Shown here in pieces: positions 1 to 8,292 of a DNA stretch of 59,018 bases. How positions within the stretch are numbered: position 1 is the first letter of the stretch; each line of letters begins with the position of its first letter. The notes beneath the pieces were generated by a model that saw only the letters and a program-made list of their open reading frames with translations, did no database searches and was not told the origin of the DNA. The position numbers and the translations under genes were made by a program. This DNA comes from Lacunisphaera sp. GTDB taxonomy: Bacteria > Verrucomicrobiota > Verrucomicrobiia > Opitutales > Opitutaceae. The stretch is taken from the NCBI GenBank assembly GCA_029945855.1, contig JAQSDJ010000048.1, positions 1-59,018 of the forward strand, in the 5' to 3' direction.

Positions 1-1521
1 TCCGGCGCTTCGCCCGGCCCCGGCCGCGGCCGCGGCCGCGGGCGGGGTGCTGCCCCCGACGAGCCGGTGCAACTCCCGCATGGCTTCCTTCAGGACGGCC
101 GCCTGGGCATTGAGTTCCTCGGCGGCGGCGGCGGTTTCCTCGGCATGGGCGGCGTTGGCCTGTGTGACCTGGTCCATCTGCGAGACGGCGGCCGTCACCT
201 GGCCGATGCCCTGGCTTTGCTCGCCGGACGCGGTCGCGATGCCGGCCACGAGCGCGTCTAGCTGCCGGACGCCCTGTTGGATCTCACCGAAACTCTGGGC
301 GACCTCGGCGCTGATCTGTGCGCCCTGCCGGCTCTTGGTCACGGAGTCGTCGATCTTGATGGCGGTCTCCTTGGCGGCGGTGGCGCAGCGCTGCGCCAGC
401 GCGCGCACCTCCTCGGCCACGACGGCGAAACCGGCGCCGGCCTCGCCGGCGCGGGCGGCCTCGACCGCGGCGTTCAGCGCGAGGATGTTCGTCTGGAAGG
501 CGATCTCGTCGATCGTCTTCAGGATCTTCGCGATGTCCCCGCTGGCGGTGGTGATGGCCTCCATCGCGGTCTGCATGGCCTGCATCTGCCGGGCGCCGGT
601 GTCGGCGGATGACCGGGTCGTGCCCGCCACCTGCTTGGCCTGTTGGGCGCTTTCGGCGTTGCGCTTGGTCATGCTGCTCAGCTCCTCGAGGGAGGCACTG
701 GTTTCCTCGAGCGAGGCGGCCTGTTCGCTGGCCCCCTCTGCCAGGGACTGGCTGGAAGTGGACACCTGGCCGGCGGCCGCGGCCACTTGGATGGAGCCCT
801 CGTCCAGCGATCCGGCGATCTCGAGCATGGCCGCGCCGGTGGCGCGGATAAAATACAGCGCGAGCGCGACACTGCAACCGGCCAGCGTCAAGCCCACGCC
901 CAGCATCCACCGGCTCAGCTGCTGCTGCTGCTGCACGGCGTCGTTGAGTCCTGTGTTGAACTCCGCGACGTGCTCCTGCACCAGCCCCTCGACCAGCTCG
1001 GACAGCTGGTTGGAGGCCTGGTCGAAAGGCTTCATCAGCTCCTGACCCTGCTCGGTGCCTTGGGTGACGAAGGCCGTGGCCATCTCACGCCCGGCCTTGC
1101 TGTAGAGGTTCAGCGCGTCGCTGAGACGGACCATCAGCTGCCGCAAGGCCGGATCGGCGCCGGCATCCTCCTGGAACCGGGCGACACCCTGGAGGAAGGC
1201 AAGGCGGTGCTGCTCGGCCGCGGCGAACGCCGGAGCCATCTCGTCCTTGAGCCGGGTGGCGGAGACATCCGTGAAGGCATCCTGGATGCGCAGCACGTCC
1301 AGCTGCATGGCGCGGGCGCGGTCGGCGAGCGGGGCGCTCACCGTGGTGACCTCGTGGATGGACCGCGCACTGATGCGGGTGATCGCGTAGGCGGCGGCCA
1401 GGCTCAGCGCGAGGGCGCCCAGCGGCACGCCGCAGAGCAGGAGCAGGCGCGCGCGAAGCGTGAGTTGCGTTGGGGCCGGGCGGCCCATGTCGATGGATTT
1501 CTGGCCCGGAGCAATATTCAT
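1..1521 (-). CDS. Methyl-accepting chemotaxis protein (C-terminal end cut by window edge)
   Basis: Transmembrane chemoreceptor that would signal to the CheA kinase. The frame is open from the ATG at 1521 to the window edge (507 codons, no stop), so the C-terminus is missing. Residues about 18-46 form a first membrane segment. A helical, probably periplasmic four-helix-bundle-like region follows, and a second membrane segment lies at about 204-224. The conserved signalling hairpin is unmistakable at about 338-358 ([20 protein letters not shown]), followed by [15 protein letters not shown]. Little sequence resembling a HAMP domain is visible between the second membrane segment and the methylation helices. 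The visible end is Ala/Pro rich. It lies 37 nt downstream of the porin gene on the same strand and may be cotranscribed with it. The family call is certain; the ligand is unknown. Confidence 0.93.
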   Translation of the reverse strand, partial: MNIAPGQKSIDMGRPAPTQLTLRARLLLLCGVPLGALALSLAAAYAITRISARSIHEVTTVSAPLADRARAMQLDVLRIQDAFTDVSATRLKDEMAPAFAAAEQHRLAFLQGVARFQEDAGADPALRQLMVRLSDALNLYSKAGREMATAFVTQGTEQGQELMKPFDQASNQLSELVEGLVQEHVAEFNTGLNDAVQQQQQLSRWMLGVGLTLAGCSVALALYFIRATGAAMLEIAGSLDEGSIQVAAAAGQVSTSSQSLAEGASEQAASLEETSASLEELSSMTKRNAESAQQAKQVAGTTRSSADTGARQMQAMQTAMEAITTASGDIAKILKTIDEIAFQTNILALNAAVEAARAGEAGAGFAVVAEEVRALAQRCATAAKETAIKIDDSVTKSRQGAQISAEVAQSFGEIQQGVRQLDALVAGIATASGEQSQGIGQVTAAVSQMDQVTQANAAHAEETAAAAEELNAQAAVLKEAMRELHRLVGGSTPPAAAAAAGAGRSAG

Positions 1522-1558
1522 GGCTGTCGTTTGGTTGGGAAAAACAAGGGAGGCGGTG

Positions 1559-2803
1559 CTAGAAGGTCACGCGGGTGCGCAGGCCGACGACCCAGGCGTC
1601 GCCCACGGCGGCCGAGCCGCCGGGATGGCGGATGTATTGGAGGTCGGGCACGAGGAGCCAGCGGTCGCCCAAGGCGAGGCCGTAGGTGAGTTCCACCACC
1701 CATTCGCCGTCGGAGATCACGGCGGCGTCCACCTGGCGCTCGGCCCGGCGGGCGCCCGCGCTGACCCGCGCCCAGGCCACGCCGAGACCGAGGGTATCGG
1801 TGTCGCGCCCAGGAATCAGGCCGGTATAGCTCAGACCGGCGTCGGCGGCGTGCGATAGAAGATTGCGATCATCCGGGCTGCGGCCGATCCGCACGAAGGC
1901 CGTCAAGCCCTGCGGGACGGTCGATTCGTCGCCGGGGCCGGATTCGCGCCAGAGCATTTGCTCGGCGACGAGCCAGACCCCGTGATTGCCGGCATGGATG
2001 CGGGCCGGGGTCGCCAGCTCGGCGAAGTCCGCCGTGTGCCACCACATCCCGAGTCGCAACGAGCCCGGCCGGCGGGCCGCCGCCGGACCCGCCTCGGTTT
2101 CCAAGATTATCTCGGTCACGACGAACAAGCCCTGGTCACGGCTGAGGGATACGCGGAGGCCGTTGGGGTGACGCGCAGGATCGCCCCCCGCATCGTCGAA
2201 CGTATCGCCATCGTAAACGCCGGCCTGGATCCGGACGGTCCTGGTCAGCTGCAGTTCTGCAAACACCCCGAGGGCGCTGCGGGCAAAGGCGGGACCGGTA
2301 TTGCGCGTGTTGGCGGAGATGAACGCCGGCCAGCCAAAGCTGCTGTTGAGGAACGACGCGCCGGAGGCGGTGACGGCAAAATCGGTGTCGGCCACCAACC
2401 GGCCCGCACGGACGATCATGCGCCCATCGCTGAAAGCCCCCTCCAACCACAGTTCGTAGAGCAACGGATGGTCATAGGCCGCGAGATTGCTGGCTCCCTG
2501 CAGATCACCGAGGTGGGAGCCGCTGAGATCACCGCCGTGCGGCAGCAGTCCACTTGCATGAAGGCATGTGCCGACGGGCGCCCCGACAACCCGGGCGAGA
2601 TCGGCATCCATGACGGCTTCCAGCAATCCGCGATAGACCGACCCACGTTGCAATCCGCCGGAGGCGACCGAAAGCATCTCGGCGGTGTAGGCGCCGGTAA
2701 AAGCCGTGGCCGCAGCCGGGGGTGCTGCAGCCGCGCGGACGACCAGAACCCCCGCGACCATGACTGCCAGCAGGCAAATGTGATAGGCCGGGTTGTTTTT
2801 CAT
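1559..2803 (-). CDS. Carbohydrate-selective porin, OprB family
   Basis: Outer-membrane beta-barrel protein of 414 residues. The start at 2803 is chosen because it gives a typical signal peptide ([18 protein letters not shown], hydrophobic to about residue 26). The frame is open upstream to 2995, but that stretch is not signal-like. The mature protein shows OprB-family features: an early segment with [11 protein letters not shown], the pattern [10 protein letters not shown], amphipathic strands, and a terminal strand ending in a C-terminal Phe (VGLRTRVTF) as expected for BAM-dependent barrels. Family members import sugars through the outer membrane; the substrate here cannot be read. It is divergent from cheA and directly upstream of a chemoreceptor gene, which hints at a link between uptake and taxis (inference). 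Confidence 0.85.
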   Translation of the reverse strand: MKNNPAYHICLLAVMVAGVLVVRAAAAPPAAATAFTGAYTAEMLSVASGGLQRGSVYRGLLEAVMDADLARVVGAPVGTCLHASGLLPHGGDLSGSHLGDLQGASNLAAYDHPLLYELWLEGAFSDGRMIVRAGRLVADTDFAVTASGASFLNSSFGWPAFISANTRNTGPAFARSALGVFAELQLTRTVRIQAGVYDGDTFDDAGGDPARHPNGLRVSLSRDQGLFVVTEIILETEAGPAAARRPGSLRLGMWWHTADFAELATPARIHAGNHGVWLVAEQMLWRESGPGDESTVPQGLTAFVRIGRSPDDRNLLSHAADAGLSYTGLIPGRDTDTLGLGVAWARVSAGARRAERQVDAAVISDGEWVVELTYGLALGDRWLLVPDLQYIRHPGGSAAVGDAWVVGLRTRVTF

Positions 2804-2916
2804 CGGGTGGTGTGAAATCGGAGGCGGACGGGTGGAGTCCACCGCCCATGCCGCTGACATTCTGCAGATGGCATGAGGTGAAGGACCCAGGCCTGTATTC
2901 GGCCCGAAGCGCGCTG

Positions 2917-2948
2917 CAGTAAAATGGTTTGGACTAGAATATTTACTG
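2917..2948. promoter_or_regulatory. Inverted repeat (possible operator) between the porin gene and cheA
   Basis: CAGTAAA at 2917-2923 and its exact complement TTTACTG at 2942-2948 are separated by 18 nt in an AT-richer patch of the 230-bp divergent region between the porin and cheA starts. A dyad of this size fits a dimeric regulator. No regulator gene is adjacent, so the role is inference. Confidence 0.3.
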
Positions 2949-2980
2949 CTCCAGACCCGGCCGGAACGTGCAGATACCGG

Positions 2981-3007
2981 TAAACTTTTGCCCAACCGGT
3001 CCGATTG
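2981..3007 (+). promoter_or_regulatory. Sigma-28-like promoter for cheA
   Basis: TAAA at 2981-2984, a 15-nt spacer and TCCGATTG at 3000-3007 match the flagellar sigma factor consensus TAAA-N15-GCCGATAA. The -35 element is perfect and the -10 element keeps the CCGAT core. The cheA start lies 26 nt downstream, giving a predicted leader of about 20 nt. FliA is encoded at 29249. Confidence 0.55.
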
Positions 3008-3033
3008 CAGGGATTGCGCCGTCCTCGCCGCCC

Positions 3034-5178
3034 ATGCCCATCATTTCCGATCAGCTACCTGCCATCGACGACTGTATCAACCGGCTCACCGCCGAGACGA
3101 TCCTGGCCCAGCCCGGCCACGACGACGGACTCGTGCCCGCCTTCAGTCTCCTCGGCGACCTGCTCGAGCTGTGCTCGCTCGAGCCGGCGCTGCGCGAACC
3201 GGTCGCCGCCCAGCGCGGTGCGCTCGAGGCCCTGCTCGATGCCGCCCGCCCCTTCGACGACGAATCACTGGGCCGGTTGCGCCGCCTGGTCGAGTGGCTG
3301 CCCGGTGCCCTCCACGCCGCCAAATCCGGCCAGCCCGCGCCGACCCTCGCCACGACCGCCGGCACGCCGGCTCCGGCCGCCACGGCCGCCGCCGCTTCTG
3401 TCGCTTCAACCACCGGCCCGGCGGACGTGCTGCTGGACGTGCACCTGGCGGAAAACCGCGACCTCCTGGTCGAATTCCACGCCGAGGCGGTCGACCACCT
3501 GCAGCAGATCGAGGCCGCGCTGCTCGCGCTCGACCAGCAGCCGGACAATCCGGAGGCGCTCAATTCCATCTTTCGTTCCTTTCACACCTTCAAAGGCAAC
3601 GCCGGCTTCCTCGGCCTGGCGCCGATGCAGTCGCTCGCCCACGAGGTCGAATCGCTCCTCGATCTCGCCCGCAACCACAAGCTCCGGCTCAACGCCGCGA
3701 TCGTCACCGAGATCCTGCGCAGCCGCGATGCCCTCGCCGCCCTGACGCAGCAGATCGCCATCGCCCTCGAGCAGGGCCGCCTGCCCGACCGGATCATCCC
3801 CGTCAGCCACCTCATCACCGCGGTGAAAGTGCTCGCCGCCACCGCCGGCACGGAACCCGCCGCCGGCGCGATACCCGATGCCGCCGCCCCGGTCGCCGCC
3901 GCACTCCCGGTCGCCGCCGCTGCCGCGCCCGTCGCCGCCCCGACCCCAGCCGCTCCCGACCAGTCCCGCCAACACGCCAACGCCCTGGAAGCGGCCGCCA
4001 CCGTCCGCTCCGCCGTCGGCAACCAGACCGTGCGCGTCAACACCGAGAAGCTCGACTCCCTCATGGATCTCGTCGGCGAACTCGTGATCGTGCAGAGCCA
4101 GCTGGCCGAGACCGCGCGGACCGGGGACACGGGCGGCGGTTCCACGCTGCAACGCAACCTCGCCCAGCTTTCCCGCATCACGAAGGACCTGCAGCACACC
4201 GCGATGTCGCTGCGCATGATCCCGATCAAGTCCAGCTTCCAGAAGATGGAGCGCCTCGCCCGCGATCTCGCCCGCGATTTCGGCAAGAAGGTCAGCTTTG
4301 TCACCAGCGGCGAGGACACCGAGCTCGATCGCACCGTCGTCGAGGAGATCGCCGATCCGCTCGTGCACATGGTGCGCAACGCCCTGGACCACGGCCTCGA
4401 GCCGTCCGCCGACCGGCTGGCCCGCGGCAAGCCCGAGACCGGCACCCTCCACCTCAAGGCCTACCATCAGGGCAGCAACATCGTGGTCGAGCTGCAGGAC
4501 GACGGCCGCGGCATCGACCCCGACAAGGTCCTCGCGAAGGCGCGCCGACAGAACCTCGTGGCGGCGAACGCGACGCCCTCGCGCGAGGAGATTTTCAACC
4601 TGCTGTTCCTGCCCGGCTTCTCCACCGCGGAGAAGGTGACGGCCGTCTCCGGCCGCGGTGTGGGCATGGACGTGGTGCGGCGCAACATCGAGAAGCTCCG
4701 CGGCAAGATCGAGGTCAGCTCCGAGGTCGGCCGCGGCTCCACGTTCCGGATCAAGCTGCCGCTCACCATGGCGATCATCGACGGCCTCGTGGTGCGCGTC
4801 GGCACGGACAAGTTCGTGCTCCCGAGCACCTCGGTGCAGCGGGCACTGCGGCCGGCGAAGGAGGCCTTCACCACCATCCAGGGTCGCGGCGAGGTGCTTG
4901 AGCTGCGCGGCCGCATTTTGCCGCTCCACCGCCTGCACCGCACCTTCAGCCTGAAGGCCGATTCCGAGAACCCGTGGGAAGGCATCGTCGTCATCCTCGA
5001 GCACGGCGGCAAGGTCTCCGCCCTCCTGGTCGACGAGCTGATCAGCAAGCAGGAGGTCGTCATCAAAAACCTCGGGGCCTACCTCGAGCACCTGCCCGGC
5101 GTCGCCGGCGGCGCGATCATGGGCGACGGCCACATCGCCCTCATCCTCGATCCGGCCTCGCTCCTGCAGGCCGCCTGA
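3034..5178 (+). CDS. cheA: Chemotaxis histidine kinase CheA
   Basis: Central kinase of chemotaxis (714 residues from the ATG at 3034; the frame is open to 2968, but that extension overlaps the promoter). An N-terminal helical region of about 100 residues precedes an Ala/Pro linker. The HPt domain follows, with phosphorylatable His about 184 in SFHTFKGNAGF. A second Ala/Pro-rich linker (about 265-330) stands where the P2 CheY-binding domain is normally found. The dimerisation helices begin at VRVNTEKLDSLMDLVGELV. The ATPase domain has NALDHGLE, DDGRGIDP and GRGVGMDVV, and a CheW-like domain ends the protein. The HDOD gene follows after 14 nt. No cheW or cheY is in the window, so partners must be encoded elsewhere. 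Confidence 0.96.
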   Translation: MPIISDQLPAIDDCINRLTAETILAQPGHDDGLVPAFSLLGDLLELCSLEPALREPVAAQRGALEALLDAARPFDDESLGRLRRLVEWLPGALHAAKSGQPAPTLATTAGTPAPAATAAAASVASTTGPADVLLDVHLAENRDLLVEFHAEAVDHLQQIEAALLALDQQPDNPEALNSIFRSFHTFKGNAGFLGLAPMQSLAHEVESLLDLARNHKLRLNAAIVTEILRSRDALAALTQQIAIALEQGRLPDRIIPVSHLITAVKVLAATAGTEPAAGAIPDAAAPVAAALPVAAAAAPVAAPTPAAPDQSRQHANALEAAATVRSAVGNQTVRVNTEKLDSLMDLVGELVIVQSQLAETARTGDTGGGSTLQRNLAQLSRITKDLQHTAMSLRMIPIKSSFQKMERLARDLARDFGKKVSFVTSGEDTELDRTVVEEIADPLVHMVRNALDHGLEPSADRLARGKPETGTLHLKAYHQGSNIVVELQDDGRGIDPDKVLAKARRQNLVAANATPSREEIFNLLFLPGFSTAEKVTAVSGRGVGMDVVRRNIEKLRGKIEVSSEVGRGSTFRIKLPLTMAIIDGLVVRVGTDKFVLPSTSVQRALRPAKEAFTTIQGRGEVLELRGRILPLHRLHRTFSLKADSENPWEGIVVILEHGGKVSALLVDELISKQEVVIKNLGAYLEHLPGVAGGAIMGDGHIALILDPASLLQAA

Positions 5179-5192
5179 GCCACCCTCATCCC

Positions 5193-6080
5193 ATGTCTTC
5201 CGCCCCGCTGCCCCCGCCGCCCACGATCGAACAGGTCTGTGACAAGGCCCGCCGCCTGCCGTGCGCGCCCTCCCTCCTGCCGAAGCTTTCCGCCGCCCTG
5301 CAGAGCGATGAATCGTCCGCCCTGGAGATCGAGCAGCTCATCTCGCTGGACGCCTCGCTCGCCGGCGCCACCCTGCGCCTCGCCAATTCCGCCGCGTTTG
5401 CCCGCGGCAAGGTGGACTCGCTGGAGGAGGCCGTCTTCCGCCTCGGCGCGAAGGAAATCTTCCGCCTCGCCGCCCTCGTGCTCGTGAACCGCTGGGAAGC
5501 GGGCTCGGGCCTCGGCCCGCACTGGGCGCCGGGGGATTTCAGCCGCCACGCCCTCATCACGGCCATCGCCGCCGAGGTGCTGGCGGAGGCTACCGGGCGC
5601 GTCACCCCGCGCACCGCCTACACCGCGGGGTTGATCAACGACCTCGGCAAGCTCGCCCTCGCGCACTGCTGCGCCGACTACTATCCCGCCATCATGGAAA
5701 ACTGCCGGCAGACCGGCGGCACCTGGGAGGAGGCCGAGCGCGCCGTCCTGGGCTATCACCATGGCGAGGTCAGCGTGCGCCTGCTGCACGCGTGGAATTT
5801 TCCCCCGATCTTCGCCTCGGTGGCCGACCACCTGTTGCGGCCCGCCGAGGCCCCGGCCGAGGTGGTGCCCCTCCTCTCCCACGTGCTCGCGGCCAAGTAT
5901 CTCGCCGTCGCGATGGGCCCCGGCGTCGGCGCCGACGGTTTCCTGTTTGCCGTGCCCGGCAGCTTCCTCACCGAGTGGGGCTTCAGCTCCGAGATGCTCG
6001 AGCAGGCCATGCCGGTCGTGCTGGAACGCGCCAGCGCCCGCCTGGCCGAGAAGCTCACGCACGGCGCGATGACGTTCTGA
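5193..6080 (+). CDS. HDOD domain protein
   Basis: Protein of 295 residues made almost entirely of one HDOD domain, a catalytically inactive relative of HD phosphohydrolases used as a signalling output or scaffold. Typical features are CAPSLLPKLSAAL near the N-terminus, SLDASLAGATLRLANSA, and LINDLGKLALAHC where a true HD protein would have HDIGK (here N-D). The start is the first ATG after the cheA stop, 14 nt downstream, so the pair is very likely cotranscribed. HDOD proteins are common beside chemotaxis genes, where they may link the pathway to second-messenger or adhesion responses; the partner here is unknown. Confidence 0.88.
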   Translation: MSSAPLPPPPTIEQVCDKARRLPCAPSLLPKLSAALQSDESSALEIEQLISLDASLAGATLRLANSAAFARGKVDSLEEAVFRLGAKEIFRLAALVLVNRWEAGSGLGPHWAPGDFSRHALITAIAAEVLAEATGRVTPRTAYTAGLINDLGKLALAHCCADYYPAIMENCRQTGGTWEEAERAVLGYHHGEVSVRLLHAWNFPPIFASVADHLLRPAEAPAEVVPLLSHVLAAKYLAVAMGPGVGADGFLFAVPGSFLTEWGFSSEMLEQAMPVVLERASARLAEKLTHGAMTF

Positions 6081-6128
6081 GCCGGCGCGCGCCCGTCCCA
6101 GGAATGTTCGCAACGCCGCTTACCCAAA

Positions 6129-6299
6129 TCATCCAGGGCAAGCGAACTGTCCGATAGGGATAGTGTCGCCATTGTGCCCGCAGAAGCCGTAGAGGATCAA
6201 CCTGCCGGATTCGGCGACTGGGTCCTGGTTGATGAAGCGGCCTAAAGATGGGCTGTAATATCTGTGGCCGTAATAGACCAAGCCGGTCTCGGTGCCGAA
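6129..6299 (-). pseudogene. RHS-repeat core domain fragment
   Basis: Translation of the minus strand from 6299 to the stop at 6129-6131 gives FGTETGLVYYGHRYYSPSLG, then RFINQDP, RLILYGFCGHNGD and a short tail. This is the end of the RHS repeat-associated core domain, whose family pattern is ETGLxYxxxRYYxPxxGRFxxxDPxxxxGGxNLYxYxxNxP. Upstream of the fragment the RHS similarity stops and no start or YD repeats are present. It is therefore a leftover of a much larger toxin- or surface-protein gene, lying between the convergent HDOD and cheD genes. The rest of the interval 6081-6366 shows no gene. Confidence 0.75.
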
Positions 6300-6366
6300 C
6301 CCCGCCTCTGCCCCATTTCCACAGGAAAGGTCCGGCCTTCCACCTGTGGCAACTGCTTGGCCCGCC

Positions 6367-6891
6367 TCAGTCCGCCAGCGAGAGCTGCTGGGTGTCGGCC
6401 GGGCGCTTGAGCGTGACCGTGCCGGTGGCCATCTCGAGGTGCACCGTGCGGTTGATCGAGCCGCCGACGTCGGTGAACCGCACCAGGCAGCCCTGCTGCC
6501 GGAGATAGTCCATCGTCACGCCGGAGTTGCGCTCGCCGATGCGGAAGGGATCCTGTCCGGCGATGACGCTGGCGCCCCCGGCGACAAACAGGCGCAGCCG
6601 GCGGCGTTCGCCCTTGAGCCCGAGCAGCGCCGCGAAGAACCGCGGCAGGCCGGTGTCGGCGAACATGGCCGGCTGCGCGAGGGCCTTCTCGGGCGAGATC
6701 TTCGATTCCGGCAGCATGAGGTGCAGAATGCCACCCACCTTGCCGAGGGGGTCGTAGGCGATCACGCCCACGCACGAGCCGAGGGCGTAAGTGCTGAGCA
6801 CCACATGGGCGTTGTTCGACACGGCCATGTCGCCGACCCCGATGATCACCCGTTGGGCAAACAGGGAGGAGATGCCAGGTGATCCGGCCAT
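6367..6891 (-). CDS. cheD: Chemoreceptor glutamine deamidase CheD
   Basis: CheD deamidates glutamines on chemoreceptors and thereby tunes signalling. The protein (174 residues) has the expected length. The catalytic Cys40 lies in STYALGSCVGVIAYD, His57 in GGILHLMLP, and the later conserved pattern GGAS and IGERN is present (about 104-120). It is the last gene of the minus-strand cheR-cheB-regulator-cheD set, after a 132-nt gap that contains a hairpin. With CheR and CheB encoded upstream, all three receptor-modifying activities are together. In Bacillus and Thermotoga CheD also binds CheC; no cheC is seen here. Confidence 0.95.
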   Translation of the reverse strand: MAGSPGISSLFAQRVIIGVGDMAVSNNAHVVLSTYALGSCVGVIAYDPLGKVGGILHLMLPESKISPEKALAQPAMFADTGLPRFFAALLGLKGERRRLRLFVAGGASVIAGQDPFRIGERNSGVTMDYLRQQGCLVRFTDVGGSINRTVHLEMATGTVTLKRPADTQQLSLAD

Positions 6892-6963
6892 GGTCAGACG
6901 GGGCGGTTGGTGGTGAGGAGCATACGGGGGCGGGCGGCGGCCGGCAGAGGGCCGCCAGCTGAC

Positions 6964-6992
6964 CTAACGTCCCGACCCGGCCGGGACTTTAG
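6964..6992 (-). other. Hairpin between the response-regulator gene and cheD
   Basis: CTAA-N-GTCCCG and CGGGAC-N-TTAG form a stem of ten pairs with one mismatch and a 7-nt loop. There is no T-run after it, so it is not a standard terminator. It could be an attenuator or mRNA-processing element that lowers cheD expression relative to the genes upstream. Confidence 0.35.
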
Positions 6993-7023
6993 CGTCATCG
7001 GGCCGGGCCGGTGGGAAAAGCGC

Positions 7024-8292
7024 TCACATGTAGACCAGCAGCCGCTGGCTGATCGGCGTGCTCTGGTTATGCGTGCGGATCTTGGCGATCGTGCCGGGCC
7101 CGAGCGCCTGGCCTTCCCCGATGAGCAGCAGCCCGTGCGGGCTGTAGATGCCCGTGGCGAGCACCATGCCGGGTTCCAGCTCGTCGAGGAGGATCTCGCG
7201 CACCTGGCGCGGCAGGCGGACGAGGTGCGTGACCTTGAGAAAGAGGCGGACGGCTTCGGGGTCATAGTGGGTGCCGGCTTGCCGGAGGATGGTGTCGAGC
7301 GTGGCCTGCTTGGACTCGGCTGATTCCACGAAGGCCGCGGCCACGGCGAGGCAGCGCGCGACCCACGGGATCTTGTTGCCGGCGATGCCGTCGGGATAGC
7401 CGGTGCCGTCGTAATTTTCGTGGTGGGCGCGGATGGCCTCGCCGACGTCGGTGCGGGCATCGACCAGCGCGGCGAGGGTCTGGCTGTAGACGGGATGGTT
7501 GTGCAGGGTGGCGCGCTCGCGCTCGGTGAGGTGCGCGGGATTCATGCGGAACGACCGCAGGAGCTCGCGGGAGACGCCGATGAGGCCGAGGTCGCAGAGC
7601 CAGGCGGCGGAGCTCAGCGCATGGCGCTCCACGGGCGTGAAGTGCCCGGTCTCGGCCATCTTGGCGGCGATCTCGACAAGGGCCTTGGCCTGGCCGCCGA
7701 GGATGGGATCGTAGGCGGTGAGGATGCGGCGGCAGAGCTCCAGCGAATGCTCGTAGCGCTCGCTCAGCCCGGCGTTCGCGGCGTCGAGCTTCAGGCGTTC
7801 CTGCTCGAGATCGCGCACCTTCTGCTCGAGCTCGGAGTTGGCGGTGATGAGCTGGGCGTTGAGCTGCTGCGTGCGGGCCTGCAGGACCTCGTTGTGGGTG
7901 ATGAGGTCGTGGCGCTGGATGGCGTTGCGCACCGTGGCGAGCAGCTCCTCGCGCAGCCAGGGCTTGGCCACGAAACGGAAGATCTCGCCCTTGTTGATCG
8001 CGTCGACGATGGTGGGCAGGGCCAGCACCGCGGTGATGAGGATGCGCGAGGCGTTCGGTCGGAGACGCCGGCTCTCGATCAGGAAATCCAGGCCGAGCAT
8101 CTCGGGCATGCGCTGGTCCGAGATGATGACGGCGAAGTCGCGTTCGGCGAGGATCGCCAGGGCCTTGAGCGGGCTGGAGACGGCCACGACCTGGTAGTTC
8201 TGGCGCTCGAGCGTTGCGCGCAAGGCCATCAGCACGACCGCCTCGTCATCGACGACGAGGATGCTGGGGGATTCGTTGGCCGGGGTGTTCAT
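7024..8292 (-). CDS. Response regulator with degenerate HD-GYP-type output domain
   Basis: 422 residues in three parts: a receiver domain (about 9-125, acidic pair D15/D16 in ILVVDDEA, phosphoacceptor D59 in ISDQRMP, K110), a coiled coil (about 130-185), and an HD-GYP-like domain (about 190-400). HHENYDGTGYP (290-300) is intact. The HD pair of the usual HDIGKIG is C233-D234 in LCDLGLIG, and the later conserved DxxD region reads AVAAAFVE, so several metal ligands are lost. HD-GYP domains hydrolyse cyclic di-GMP; this one is probably inactive and may instead bind the nucleotide or a protein. It starts inside the last codons of cheB (ATGA overlap), so the two are translationally coupled. Confidence 0.9.
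   Translation of the reverse strand: MNTPANESPSILVVDDEAVVLMALRATLERQNYQVVAVSSPLKALAILAERDFAVIISDQRMPEMLGLDFLIESRRLRPNASRILITAVLALPTIVDAINKGEIFRFVAKPWLREELLATVRNAIQRHDLITHNEVLQARTQQLNAQLITANSELEQKVRDLEQERLKLDAANAGLSERYEHSLELCRRILTAYDPILGGQAKALVEIAAKMAETGHFTPVERHALSSAAWLCDLGLIGVSRELLRSFRMNPAHLTERERATLHNHPVYSQTLAALVDARTDVGEAIRAHHENYDGTGYPDGIAGNKIPWVARCLAVAAAFVESAESKQATLDTILRQAGTHYDPEAVRLFLKVTHLVRLPRQVREILLDELEPGMVLATGIYSPHGLLLIGEGQALGPGTIAKIRTHNQSTPISQRLLVYM

Noticed and set aside
2804-2995. N-terminal extension of the porin frame to 2995
   Set aside because: It would put about 64 non-signal residues before a good signal peptide and would cross the control region.
6894-6923. Nine-codon upstream reading frame ending just before cheD
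   Set aside because: No ribosome binding site and no regulatory codon pattern; likely chance.
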